Positions 1-7,914 of a stretch of DNA of 20,261 nucleotides are shown piece by piece. The notes under the pieces were generated by a model. The model was given only the letters and a program-made list of their open reading frames with translations. It was not told where the DNA came from and searched no databases. The translations under genes and the position numbers were made by a program. Each line of letters begins with the position of its first letter. Within the stretch, counting starts at the first letter, position 1. The stretch comes from a virus: IMG/VR virus record IMGVR_UViG_3300042549_006868, positions 1 through 20,261 of that record; one strand, 5' to 3'.

Positions 1-5
1 TGTTG

Positions 6-29
6 TATAATAGTGGAGAGGTAATCAAA
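6..29 (+). promoter_or_regulatory. Possible -10 box and ribosome binding site for the first fibre gene
   Basis: A perfect TATAAT lies at 6-11 and a GGAGAGG Shine-Dalgarno at 15-21, nine bases before the ATG at 31. A start site about seven bases after the -10 would fall inside the Shine-Dalgarno, so the box may be fortuitous or may give an almost leaderless transcript. The -35 region is outside the window. The two other TATAAT-type promoters of this window also sit just before a first fibre gene, which gives modest support. Confidence 0.4.
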
Positions 30-30
30 T

Positions 31-648
31 ATGTCATTAAAACGCTATAACGGAACTGAGTGGGTAGTCGTTGCAGGATCACGACCTGGCCCAACGGGAG
101 CCACTGGCCCTCAAGGACCAGCAGGAACTGCCGCAGCCGTATCTGTAGGAACAGTAACAACAGTTGCAGCAGGTGCAAACGCAACAGTAACAAATTCAGG
201 AACAGCAACAAATGCTGTTTTTAACTTTTCAATTCCACAAGGCGCATCAGTTACAGGCCCAGCGGGTGTTCCAGGTACAAGAGGAACAAAGACATATACA
301 GCTCAATCTATTCCACAAAATGCAGGACTAACAAATTTAATTGAAGGCGATAACTTTATAAATTTAAATACTGGAGAGTATTACGTTTATAGCGCATCAA
401 CAACAACCTGGGTATTACAAGGTAACGTACGAGGACCACAAGGTATTCAGGGAAATGCAGGACCAGCGGGACCACAAGGACCTATTGGTCCAATTGGAGA
501 TGTAGTTGTGGCGGACATTGAAAGAAGAGTTTCAGCCTATGAATTAGATTCATTACTTAATCTAGGTATTTATTATCCAAAATATGCACTAACATCATCT
601 TTGGCACAGATAAATGGTACAATTATGGCAACAAGTTTTATTTTCTAA
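31..648 (+). CDS. Collagen-like tail fibre protein
   Basis: Predicted virion adhesion or fibre protein of 205 residues. The N-terminus (LKRYNGTEWVVVAG) resembles short attachment segments of phage fibre proteins. Short Gly-X-Y collagen-like segments lie at about residues 20-32 and 134-156. Between them are a Thr/Ala-rich beta segment (TVTTVAAGANATVTNSGTAT) of a type common in phage fibres and a small domain ending YYVYSASTTTWVLQG. The C-terminal 45 residues have no recognised domain. Gly-X-Y segments normally form trimeric triple-helical shafts, so a homotrimer on the tail is expected. The ATG at 31 is preceded by GGAGAGG. The 1165-residue structural gene follows after 15 bases, implying co-transcription. 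The family call is firm at the level of collagen-like phage fibre; the position on the particle and the receptor are unknown. Confidence 0.8.
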   Translation: MSLKRYNGTEWVVVAGSRPGPTGATGPQGPAGTAAAVSVGTVTTVAAGANATVTNSGTATNAVFNFSIPQGASVTGPAGVPGTRGTKTYTAQSIPQNAGLTNLIEGDNFINLNTGEYYVYSASTTTWVLQGNVRGPQGIQGNAGPAGPQGPIGPIGDVVVADIERRVSAYELDSLLNLGIYYPKYALTSSLAQINGTIMATSFIF

Positions 649-663
649 GGGAGACTAACTAAT

Positions 664-3600
664 ATGGCAAGAAGAGCAATTAACGACCAAGGGGTTATAT
701 TTTCCCCAGCAACATCCACGATTACAATTCCGAGATTTGTATTAAGACAAAATCTTCTTTTGATCACCAACGTCACCCAAAATAAAATTATTTATAATTT
801 TTCAGACCCAGCGGTAGGTCTAGCAAGCTACTCTTTAAGCGAGAGCCTAAATGATGTTCATACAATTTTAGTTCTTGAGTATAATACAGCATCAATGCTT
901 TCAACAGATAAGCTTCAAATTATGGTTGACGAGCCATCTGAGACATTTACGCCTTCACCAGACCAATTGGATGCAGTTGGAAAGCTAAAAATATCTGATC
1001 CAGAGTCTTTGATTGATACTGACTTTGAGTACGGTGTTCAGGGTTCTAAATGGGAATCTCTTTCTCTTCAAAATAACTACCCAACATTCTTTTCAAGAAA
1101 TACAGGCGGAAACTCCCTAGATGTCCTTTCTATTATTTCATCAGGCGGATCACCAAGATCTAGAATTGTTGTAACAACCGCAACCCCACACGGATTAAAC
1201 AACGGAGACGTAGTAAGCGTTAACGAATCACTAAGCCCTCTTACAGATGGTACTTTTCTTATTACCATTGTTGACTCAACAGCATTTTCATTTATTGCCA
1301 AGGGCAATGTTCCAAACTTGACTAGCGTTCTAGATGGAACCCTAACAACACTTTACGGTGGAGGAATCTTTGATAATGCACACATTCCAGGCGGAAATAC
1401 TGGAGCCTTAAATTCTTGGGCAGCAACATCAGACGGTGCAACTCTTTCAAGAATCGATGTTGTTACTACGAACCCACATGGACTTTATCCAGGAACGCCA
1501 ATTTTAATTTCAGCTCCATCAGGAAGCGCAATTAATGGAAGCTTCTTGATTGACAGAGTTACAACCCCAAATTCATTTTCATTCATGACACAGTCATTAA
1601 TTCCAGTAGGCGCAATAAACACCACAGGAATTGGTCTATTCTGTAAGCCAGAGGGCTACGTAGAACATAGACCATTTGATGGTGGAGTTATTCTCACGAC
1701 TGGAAATAACGTATGCGGAACACAAACACTTAGACAGACACGTAGATATTTTAGATATCAGTCAGGTAAGTCAATTACTTTTTCAACAGGAACAAAGTTT
1801 ACCCCTTCATTTGATATATCTTATATTGCAGCATCAAGCACAGCCGTTGGATCAAATGCAATCACAATTCGTGTTTTGCAAGATCACAACCTTCAGGCAG
1901 GAGCAACAATTAAAATTGAGGGAATTGAAACAGTAGGAGCATATAACCCATTCAATGGTTTATTCACTATTAGTTCAGTAACAGATTCAAATACAATTAT
2001 TGTACAAAAGACATTTACTTCTGCAATTAGCGCAATTGATCAATTGCCAGGTGGAGTTAATGCATTCGTAACAGCATATCAGTGGAAAGGCTCAGCAACA
2101 AGAGCGGGACTATATGATGATCAAAACGGATTCTATTTTGAATATGATGGACGGACATTGTATGCAGTAAGAAGATTTTCAAACAAAGAACTATTTGGAA
2201 AGATCTCAGTAACACAATTTTCAAATGTAGTAACAGGAGTAGACACTAGATTTAGAAAGCAACTACTTGTTGGAGACCTAATTGTAGTTAGAGGACAGTC
2301 TTATAGAATTATTCAGATTAACAATGATACTTCTTTAAACATTGCCCCAGCATACAGAGGACCAAGTGTTAGTGGTTCTCCTTATCTTAAGACACAGATT
2401 CAAAAGATTCCACAATCACAATGGAACATTGACACCGTAGACGGACATGGACCAACAGGGTACAACCTTGATATATCAAAGATGCAAATGACATTTATTG
2501 ACTACTCTTGGTATGGAGCAGGTTCAATTAGATTTGGATTAAGAGGCACCGACGGTAACATTATCTGGTGTCACAAGATGGTAATGAATAATATTAATAC
2601 AGCTTCATATATGAGATCAGGAAACCTTCCTGCAAGATATGAAACAATTAATGAGCCTCTAAACTCTGCAAAATTAATTGCAGGAGGATCAGGGCTAAGC
2701 GGATCCACACTATTCCCTCAAGACACAGTAATTTACGTCAATGACGTAAGCTTCTGGCCATCAACAGGATACCTAAGAATTGCAGATGGAGCTAATTTTG
2801 AGATTTGCGAATATACATCAATTGGTGCGTACAATCCATCAATTCAAGCACATGCAGTTAATATTGTAAGAAGAGTCGCACAGCCTCTAGTTTACGGAGG
2901 AGTTCCAATGAATCTATTTGGAACATCTATCCAATCAAACTTTGTTCCAGACTCAACAATTCCTGGCGGAGCTGGCACAGCACAAGTTTCAGTACAAACA
3001 ATTTCTCAAAACTGTGCACCAGTTATGTCACACTGGGGATCATCTGTAATTATGGATGGTAAATTTAATGATGATAAGTCATTTATCTTTACCGCTGGTA
3101 TGCAGAGATACTTGCAGGTTGGTGGATCTGGAACAATTTCAGCAACACTAACAAATCGTCAGGCGCTATCAGGTGTTGCAACAATGACAACATCAGGTAC
3201 TCACACACTGGCATCAGGTACAAACGTAACCATATCTGGAGTAAATGATATCTATACTCCTACATTTAGACAGCTCACAAACAATATTGCAACGTTAACA
3301 ACGAGTACAGCTCATCTTTATTCAGTAGGTCAGCAGGTAACAATCACTGGTATCGATACCGTATTTAACGGAACATATACAATTTCACTTGTTCCAAGCC
3401 CTACAACTTTCTCATTTAGCAAAGTTAATGCAAATATAGGATTCCAGTCAGTTACTAGCTCAGCAAGAGTTACAGGCTCAAGTAGATATAATGGAACCTT
3501 CTTGATTACTGGCGTTGCTCCAACTTCATTTACTTTTGCTCTAGCGGGTGCAGATGAAGCAATTTCTGCAATTAACCCTAACGGTACTGCAGTACAGACA

Positions 3601-4161
3601 TTCGGAAGCACACCAACCCCTCGTCCACTCGTTTCGATTAGAGTAGCTCCTTCTGCAGACAATGGTCTAGGAAGAAACTTCGGAATGCGTGAACTAGCAA
3701 ACCGTATGCAGATGAAGCTTGACTCAGTTGGAGTTCTTTCACAGGGACAATTCTTGATTGAAGGAATTCTAAATCCAGCAACTATGAACGGTATTGCAAT
3801 CCCTGCAGAATGGGAAGCAGTAAGAGTTGGTTCTGGTTCTCTTGCACAGGTAATTTATCACGACGGTACAGGAGTTAGAGGTTCTGGAGCACCAGTTACA
3901 TCCCCTACAAATACCGTTACTGGTGGAGATCGTATCTTTGCTTTCTACACAGAAAACGCAGGTGGTACTAACTTCTCCGTTACTACATTTGATGCTAAAA
4001 AAGTTAGAGACCTTTCAAACTCAATTCTAAACGGAAATGGGTCTCAGACAAACCCATCATTCCCTAATGGACCAGACATCTTAACAGTTACAGCAACAAA
4101 TCTTGGTTCAGGGGCTGCAAACATTCTTGCTAGAATTTCCTGGACTGAAGCTCAGGCTTAG
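664..4161 (+). CDS. Large phage structural protein with beta repeats
   Basis: At 1165 residues this is the largest gene here, probably a baseplate-associated or fibre virion protein. It contains several copies of a repeat of about 45-50 residues of the form T-x-HGL-x-x-G-x-x-V-x-I ... NG-x-F-x-I-x-x-V ... F-S-F. Clear copies lie at about residues 165-213, 262-310 and 398-450, with degenerate ones at 837-870, 872-921 and 932-961. The central block at about residues 590-660 carries DYSWYGAG, then IRFG, then YMRSGNLPARYE. From memory this recurs in large structural proteins of T4-like cyanophages and related aquatic phages. No enzymatic motif was found. A GGGAG ribosome site precedes the ATG, and the MPDY fibre gene starts eight bases after the stop. 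It could be a long tail fibre or a baseplate wedge protein; the sequence does not decide. Confidence 0.8.
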   Translation: MARRAINDQGVIFSPATSTITIPRFVLRQNLLLITNVTQNKIIYNFSDPAVGLASYSLSESLNDVHTILVLEYNTASMLSTDKLQIMVDEPSETFTPSPDQLDAVGKLKISDPESLIDTDFEYGVQGSKWESLSLQNNYPTFFSRNTGGNSLDVLSIISSGGSPRSRIVVTTATPHGLNNGDVVSVNESLSPLTDGTFLITIVDSTAFSFIAKGNVPNLTSVLDGTLTTLYGGGIFDNAHIPGGNTGALNSWAATSDGATLSRIDVVTTNPHGLYPGTPILISAPSGSAINGSFLIDRVTTPNSFSFMTQSLIPVGAINTTGIGLFCKPEGYVEHRPFDGGVILTTGNNVCGTQTLRQTRRYFRYQSGKSITFSTGTKFTPSFDISYIAASSTAVGSNAITIRVLQDHNLQAGATIKIEGIETVGAYNPFNGLFTISSVTDSNTIIVQKTFTSAISAIDQLPGGVNAFVTAYQWKGSATRAGLYDDQNGFYFEYDGRTLYAVRRFSNKELFGKISVTQFSNVVTGVDTRFRKQLLVGDLIVVRGQSYRIIQINNDTSLNIAPAYRGPSVSGSPYLKTQIQKIPQSQWNIDTVDGHGPTGYNLDISKMQMTFIDYSWYGAGSIRFGLRGTDGNIIWCHKMVMNNINTASYMRSGNLPARYETINEPLNSAKLIAGGSGLSGSTLFPQDTVIYVNDVSFWPSTGYLRIADGANFEICEYTSIGAYNPSIQAHAVNIVRRVAQPLVYGGVPMNLFGTSIQSNFVPDSTIPGGAGTAQVSVQTISQNCAPVMSHWGSSVIMDGKFNDDKSFIFTAGMQRYLQVGGSGTISATLTNRQALSGVATMTTSGTHTLASGTNVTISGVNDIYTPTFRQLTNNIATLTTSTAHLYSVGQQVTITGIDTVFNGTYTISLVPSPTTFSFSKVNANIGFQSVTSSARVTGSSRYNGTFLITGVAPTSFTFALAGADEAISAINPNGTAVQTFGSTPTPRPLVSIRVAPSADNGLGRNFGMRELANRMQMKLDSVGVLSQGQFLIEGILNPATMNGIAIPAEWEAVRVGSGSLAQVIYHDGTGVRGSGAPVTSPTNTVTGGDRIFAFYTENAGGTNFSVTTFDAKKVRDLSNSILNGNGSQTNPSFPNGPDILTVTATNLGSGAANILARISWTEAQA

Positions 4162-4169
4162 GAGAAAAA

Positions 4170-4835
4170 ATGCCAGATTATACAACACTGCAAACTCAGG
4201 TTGAATTATTTAAGACAAAGGTAAGCGCTCTTGCATCTACAACCCTAGATGCAAACGACTTAGTTTTGTTGGCCTCAGCACTTGACACATTAGCAAAATC
4301 TATGGGCGTTAACGATATTCTTGCAATTACAACCGAAAGAATCGCTGCTATTAATGCGGCAAGAGATGCAGCTATTACCTCAATTAACAGCTCAGTTAAC
4401 GGACAAAGAATTACTGATATTGAAGCTGATGTTGCTGATCACGAAACAAGAATCTATGCAACTGAAAACTATGTAAGTACAGCAGGCGGACAGATTTCCG
4501 CACTTGCTTCAACAGTTACAGGATTAAATTCACTAGTTGCAGGAAAGATTCCAAATACCTGGACAAATATAACTGCTTCATATACAGCAGTTAGAGGAGA
4601 TAGACTTCTTGTAACACCAGCAGCAGGTCTTGTAATAACATTGCCAGCCGCACCTTCAATTGGAGACACAGTAATCATTGTTGACTCAGCTGGAACTTCA
4701 CAAACAACTAACTTTACAGTTGCAAGAAACGGAAGCGTGATAGCTGGAGTAGCGGAAGATCTAGTTTTTAACGTAAAGAGCAAAGCTGTAGAATTAGTAT
4801 TTTCAAATACAGCTCAAGGATGGAGAGTAATTTAA
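4170..4835 (+). CDS. Tail fibre protein, MPDY-type N-terminus
   Basis: A 221-residue three-part fibre protein. Residues 1-50 (from MPDYTTLQTQVELFKTKV to GVNDI) match the N-terminus of the gene at 10631 at 30 of 50 positions, suggesting a shared particle-attachment domain. Residues 50-125 are Ala/Ile-rich with regular hydrophobic spacing and probably form a helical or coiled stalk. Residues 134-221 are a beta-rich head with GDRLLVTPAAG, ITLPAAPSIGDTVIIVD, NFTVARNG and GVAEDLVF, a domain common at the tips of aquatic phage fibres. AGGAGA precedes the ATG. The stop shares one base with the next start (TAATG), so the downstream protein is probably translated by coupling. Function is inferred from architecture and neighbours. 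Confidence 0.8.
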   Translation: MPDYTTLQTQVELFKTKVSALASTTLDANDLVLLASALDTLAKSMGVNDILAITTERIAAINAARDAAITSINSSVNGQRITDIEADVADHETRIYATENYVSTAGGQISALASTVTGLNSLVAGKIPNTWTNITASYTAVRGDRLLVTPAAGLVITLPAAPSIGDTVIIVDSAGTSQTTNFTVARNGSVIAGVAEDLVFNVKSKAVELVFSNTAQGWRVI

Positions 4836-5200
4836 TGGCACTACTAAGCGATGTTATCGGAGACCAAGTAGGATCTCTTAATACATATAAGACTGGAAGG
4901 CTAGACCTCGGCTCTCGGTCAGGCGCAGTCAATCTAGACCTAGCCCTATCAAATGACTTTACTTGCACAGTAACAGCAGCAACAACATTTACTATTATCA
5001 ATACCCCGACAACTGGAGTTGTTTCTTTCTCTCTACAATTAACTGGCGGAGGAGCATACACAATAACATTTGCAAATGCAAAATATCCAGGAGCTACAGC
5101 CCCAGCCCTTACTTCTGGAGGAATCGATGTTATAACATTTATTACATACGATAATGGAACAAACTGGCGAGGATCAATATCAATGAAGGACTCACGATAA
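4835..5200 (+). CDS. Small beta-rich virion protein
   Basis: A 121-residue protein starting at the ATG at 4835. An in-frame ATG at 4820 would add five residues but lies inside the upstream gene; the GGAGAG at 4822-4827 and the TAATG junction favour 4835. The chain is nearly all beta-prone: NLDLALSNDFTCTVTAATTF, then SLQLTGGGAYTITFANAKYP, then IDVITFITYDNGTNWRGSISM. This pattern is typical of small receptor-binding or fibre-tip domains of aquatic phages. The gene at 14761 is a recognisable paralogue with the same order of motifs. The stop overlaps the chaperone start (ATAATG), tying it to a fibre assembly operon. Its receptor is unknown. Confidence 0.72.
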   Translation: MALLSDVIGDQVGSLNTYKTGRLDLGSRSGAVNLDLALSNDFTCTVTAATTFTIINTPTTGVVSFSLQLTGGGAYTITFANAKYPGATAPALTSGGIDVITFITYDNGTNWRGSISMKDSR

Positions 5201-5700
5201 TGTACGCACAGGTTATAGATAAGCATATTACTCAAATTGTAAATGAGCAACAGCTAAGAGAGATGTATCCTTCAACACATTTCCCTTCACCAATTTTAGA
5301 ATCACACCTTGAAGGCTTTGATAATTGGTATATATGTGAAGATGAAACAGAAACCCCATCATTCGATCCAACTAAAAAGAAGGTTTCTTTTGAAAGAGCC
5401 CTTGTTGGTAAAAAAGTTAAAGGCTCATATGTGCTTATTGATTTATCAAATGAAGAAAAAGCAGAAGTAATAGCAAATCAGTGGAGTCTAGTAAAGTACC
5501 ACAGAGATAACACTATTACCGCAACAGACTACCTAGTGATGCCAGATGTATTTTCTTCTTTTTCAGATTCAGATCAAGAAAAGATTATTGCATATAGACA
5601 ATCTTTAAGAGATATTACGGAACAAACAAACCCATTTGATATCACCTGGCCCACATTAGGAATTGCTTCAGTCAAACTAAAATATACTGTGGAGGTTTAA
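5200..5700 (+). CDS. Tail fibre assembly chaperone
   Basis: A 166-residue cytoplasmic chaperone candidate that would help a neighbouring fibre fold or trimerise and would probably not stay in the particle. The diagnostic part is the C-terminal half: W95 followed by YHRDN and TATDY, a helix ending AYRQSLRDI (131-139), then the terminal FDITWP (146-151). This arrangement is the signature of phage tail assembly chaperones (Phage_tail_APC type). The N-terminal half is a small beta domain starting MYAQVIDKHI, close to MYAIVEDKKV of the gene at 15218, a second member of the family. The start overlaps the previous stop and the next gene begins directly after its stop. Likely clients are the propeller-like protein at 5701 or the fibre at 4170. 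Confidence 0.8.
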   Translation: MYAQVIDKHITQIVNEQQLREMYPSTHFPSPILESHLEGFDNWYICEDETETPSFDPTKKKVSFERALVGKKVKGSYVLIDLSNEEKAEVIANQWSLVKYHRDNTITATDYLVMPDVFSSFSDSDQEKIIAYRQSLRDITEQTNPFDITWPTLGIASVKLKYTVEV

Positions 5701-6618
5701 ATGCCATTTCCGCAAAATAGATATATGTCTGGCTCAGGTGGACCCGTATCATTTCTTTTAAGACAAGTTATAACAAAAGGCTACGTACTTGCTGGATATA
5801 GAAACAGCCAGCCATGGACAAGCGTTAACGAAGTAACACACTCAACTGATACAACAATTGATCTAGGCGGCCCGCTAAATAACTCTACTGCATATCCAGG
5901 CGGAATGGCAGACGATACTTTTGCTTATGTTCTTAAAGCAGACAATCAAGTTGGCGGATCTAGCTCTAATATGAACAGATACAATATGAGAACAAATACA
6001 TCTATTCAATTTGGAAATTCTCCATATACGGTCGGTAATTCTGGCACAATTATGCACCAAGAGCAATTATTTGCATACGGAAAGCCAGCACAAGGCTCAG
6101 CAGCAATTATGAAATTTAATTTTACAACACAGCAATTTATGAGCTCTATTGGTTCAGTCGCTGGTCCAAACTCAGATACAATGTCTTCTGTTTATCACGA
6201 AACAAAAGGTTTTCACTATGGAAACGACGCAGCGGTAAAATTTGTTTTTGCAACAGAATCTCAGTCCAGCTCTTCAGTCTCTGGTGTTCATGGTCAACAA
6301 AAAGGAATTTCTTCAAAGCTAACTACTTTATACGCAGGTAATGAAGGAAACTACGCAGGTGGAAATAACCTAAGAAGATGGAGCGTTGCTACTGAAACAA
6401 ATATAGGGCTTGTTGGAAAGCCAATTACAAATTGTGGCGAAGAAGATTTTGATATGGGGCAAGCGCACCAGTACATGCTTGGAAACTATAACGGAGAGCA
6501 AAATAACAGATCTTGGAGATTTAATTATGCAACAGATTCTGGTTATGAAGGTGGCGCCACCATGCAGTCTAAGGGAGTTCCAGGCAGAAGTTCTGCCTAC
6601 TCAGCACAACGTTCTTAA
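5701..6618 (+). CDS. Propeller-like tail fibre protein
   Basis: A 305-residue protein starting directly after the chaperone stop, with GGAGG at 5691-5695 as ribosome site. The N-terminus (NRYMSGSGGPVSFLLRQ, then KGYVLAGYRNSQPW) is a motif seen in aquatic phage fibre proteins. The rest holds loosely repeated units of about 40-50 residues containing a hydrophobic strand followed by F-x-F or YNM and T-x-T, as in RYNMRTNTSIQFG, MKFNFTTQQFMSS, VKFVFATESQ, RRWSVATETN and WRFNYATDSG. That periodicity suggests a kelch-like beta-propeller. No catalytic motif is visible. Its place after a chaperone suggests a receptor-binding protein. The propeller fold is an inference from repeat spacing. Confidence 0.7.
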   Translation: MPFPQNRYMSGSGGPVSFLLRQVITKGYVLAGYRNSQPWTSVNEVTHSTDTTIDLGGPLNNSTAYPGGMADDTFAYVLKADNQVGGSSSNMNRYNMRTNTSIQFGNSPYTVGNSGTIMHQEQLFAYGKPAQGSAAIMKFNFTTQQFMSSIGSVAGPNSDTMSSVYHETKGFHYGNDAAVKFVFATESQSSSSVSGVHGQQKGISSKLTTLYAGNEGNYAGGNNLRRWSVATETNIGLVGKPITNCGEEDFDMGQAHQYMLGNYNGEQNNRSWRFNYATDSGYEGGATMQSKGVPGRSSAYSAQRS

Positions 6619-6633
6619 TAGATAGGAAATAAA

Positions 6634-7365
6634 ATGAGATATATAAACGATATAACGTCGGATGTTTCTGGCTATACAAAATCACAAAAAGATATTCTTC
6701 TTTATGCTACAAATAGACACTGGGGGGTTCCAGTATTTAAAATAGATAATTTTGTTGGCGGAGCGCAATTTACTCCATTTGGAAAACTCAGACAGCTTTT
6801 ACTTGAGCTGGGAGCAAGAGAAAATATGATTGTAGAGCAAGAGCTTAAAATAGAAAGAACTAGATTAGAAATTGATTTAGAAAAAGAAAGAATTAGCACT
6901 TCTACTTCTCCTACAGAAATTAAAATTCATGAGCTTAACATTAAAGAAAAAGAAAGAGTCTTATTAAGTCAAAAAAATAATGTAAGTTTAGTATACGAAG
7001 AACGAGATAAGTATATGATGCTAATAGATAAATTTAACTCTTCTGATGAGGGTAGACTTTCTGACGGTAGACTGATTATGGATATAATTGGAGATCATGA
7101 TGAAGAAGAAAGGCTTGAGGCAGAGCTTTGGGGAATTAGACTAGGAGCGCAAGCAGCTTACGACTTAATGTTTTATGGAAGAGTTAATGGCGGAAACATG
7201 GAGGCCATTGATCAATTGCCAAAAGAAGTTAGAGAAATAGCTCTTGAAACTGCAGTTGTTAAAGCTATAGAAACAAATAAACACCTAGATGCATTGCAAA
7301 TAGAGACAAGAAAAAGATTAGAGCTTGCCGATTCAGAGAATGGACTCTGGGAAGAAATTCAATGA
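6634..7365 (+). CDS. Unknown coiled-coil protein
   Basis: A 243-residue protein not assigned to a family. The N-terminal 55 residues look globular and aromatic (LLYATNRHWGVPVFKIDNFVGGAQFTPFG in two halves around residues 23-52). Residues about 55-130 are charged and helical with heptad-like spacing (LKIERTRLEIDLEKERI, then LNIKEKERVLL), probably a coiled coil. The C-terminus is helical and acidic. No signal peptide, membrane segment or Gly-X-Y repeat is present. It opens the non-fibre island, after a 15-base gap carrying TAGGA, and overlaps the next gene by four bases (ATGA), so the two are probably produced together. It could be a structural, scaffold or regulatory protein; nothing visible decides. 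Confidence 0.6.
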   Translation: MRYINDITSDVSGYTKSQKDILLYATNRHWGVPVFKIDNFVGGAQFTPFGKLRQLLLELGARENMIVEQELKIERTRLEIDLEKERISTSTSPTEIKIHELNIKEKERVLLSQKNNVSLVYEERDKYMMLIDKFNSSDEGRLSDGRLIMDIIGDHDEEERLEAELWGIRLGAQAAYDLMFYGRVNGGNMEAIDQLPKEVREIALETAVVKAIETNKHLDALQIETRKRLELADSENGLWEEIQ

Positions 7366-7910
7366 TATATTTTTTATTTGATCCAGAAGATAATGCTTCA
7401 TACATAAAAGAGGTTGGCGTTTGGGGCAATATTTTGGTCGGAGGAATTGATGAAGGCTTACTACTATACATAGATCTTCCTAAATCAATAATAGTATCAG
7501 AAGAAGTAGCCTACGCATGGAAGTATGCTGGCAAATATAAAGGATCAATTAGCGTTAGGGAAAATACAAACTCTTATGATCAAATAGACACTTCTTTGCT
7601 AGAACCAAATAAAGATAAGTTTAAATATACTTTGTCAGAGATAGACAAAGAAAATGCTTGCCTTTTTCATAAAGCAGTCATGTATTTTCTTTTAAATAAA
7701 TATTATCAAAATAAACTTTTATTATCAAATTCAACTCCAGAGGAGATGAGAAATGATAAATGGAAGTCTGAAGCTCAACTGATGGAAGATAAAAAGAAAA
7801 TAATTATGGAGATAGAGTCTTGCCAAGACTGGCATGAAACTGGTATACTAATATCCAATAGATTCGGAATTGCCCATATTCCTGAAGCGCAGGCCAAAAT
7901 AGATTTGTAG
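7362..7910 (+). CDS. Unknown soluble protein
   Basis: A 182-residue protein of unknown family, starting inside the end of the previous gene (ATGA overlap) with GGGAAGA about ten bases before its ATG. The first 55 residues are beta-prone (MIYFLFDPEDNASYIKEVG, then GLLLYIDLPKSIIVSEEVAY). A long helical middle follows (HKAVMYFLLNKYYQNKLLL and a Lys/Glu-rich stretch near residues 128-150), then a short tail with GILISNRFGIAHIPEAQA. No transmembrane or catalytic signature is seen. Tight coupling to the coiled-coil gene upstream and only four bases to the U32-methyltransferase gene suggest a shared operon, perhaps a partner protein of one of them. Confidence 0.6.
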   Translation: MIYFLFDPEDNASYIKEVGVWGNILVGGIDEGLLLYIDLPKSIIVSEEVAYAWKYAGKYKGSISVRENTNSYDQIDTSLLEPNKDKFKYTLSEIDKENACLFHKAVMYFLLNKYYQNKLLLSNSTPEEMRNDKWKSEAQLMEDKKKIIMEIESCQDWHETGILISNRFGIAHIPEAQAKIDL

Positions 7911-7914
7911 GAAA

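Noticed and set aside
1676-1936. Alternative-frame plus-strand reading frame of 86 residues
   Set aside because: It lies wholly inside the 1165-residue structural gene, has a low-complexity product and no ribosome site.
4820-4834. Earlier ATG for the beta-rich protein at 4835
   Set aside because: The ATG at 4820 has no ribosome site at the right distance; GGAGAG and the TAATG overlap fit 4835.
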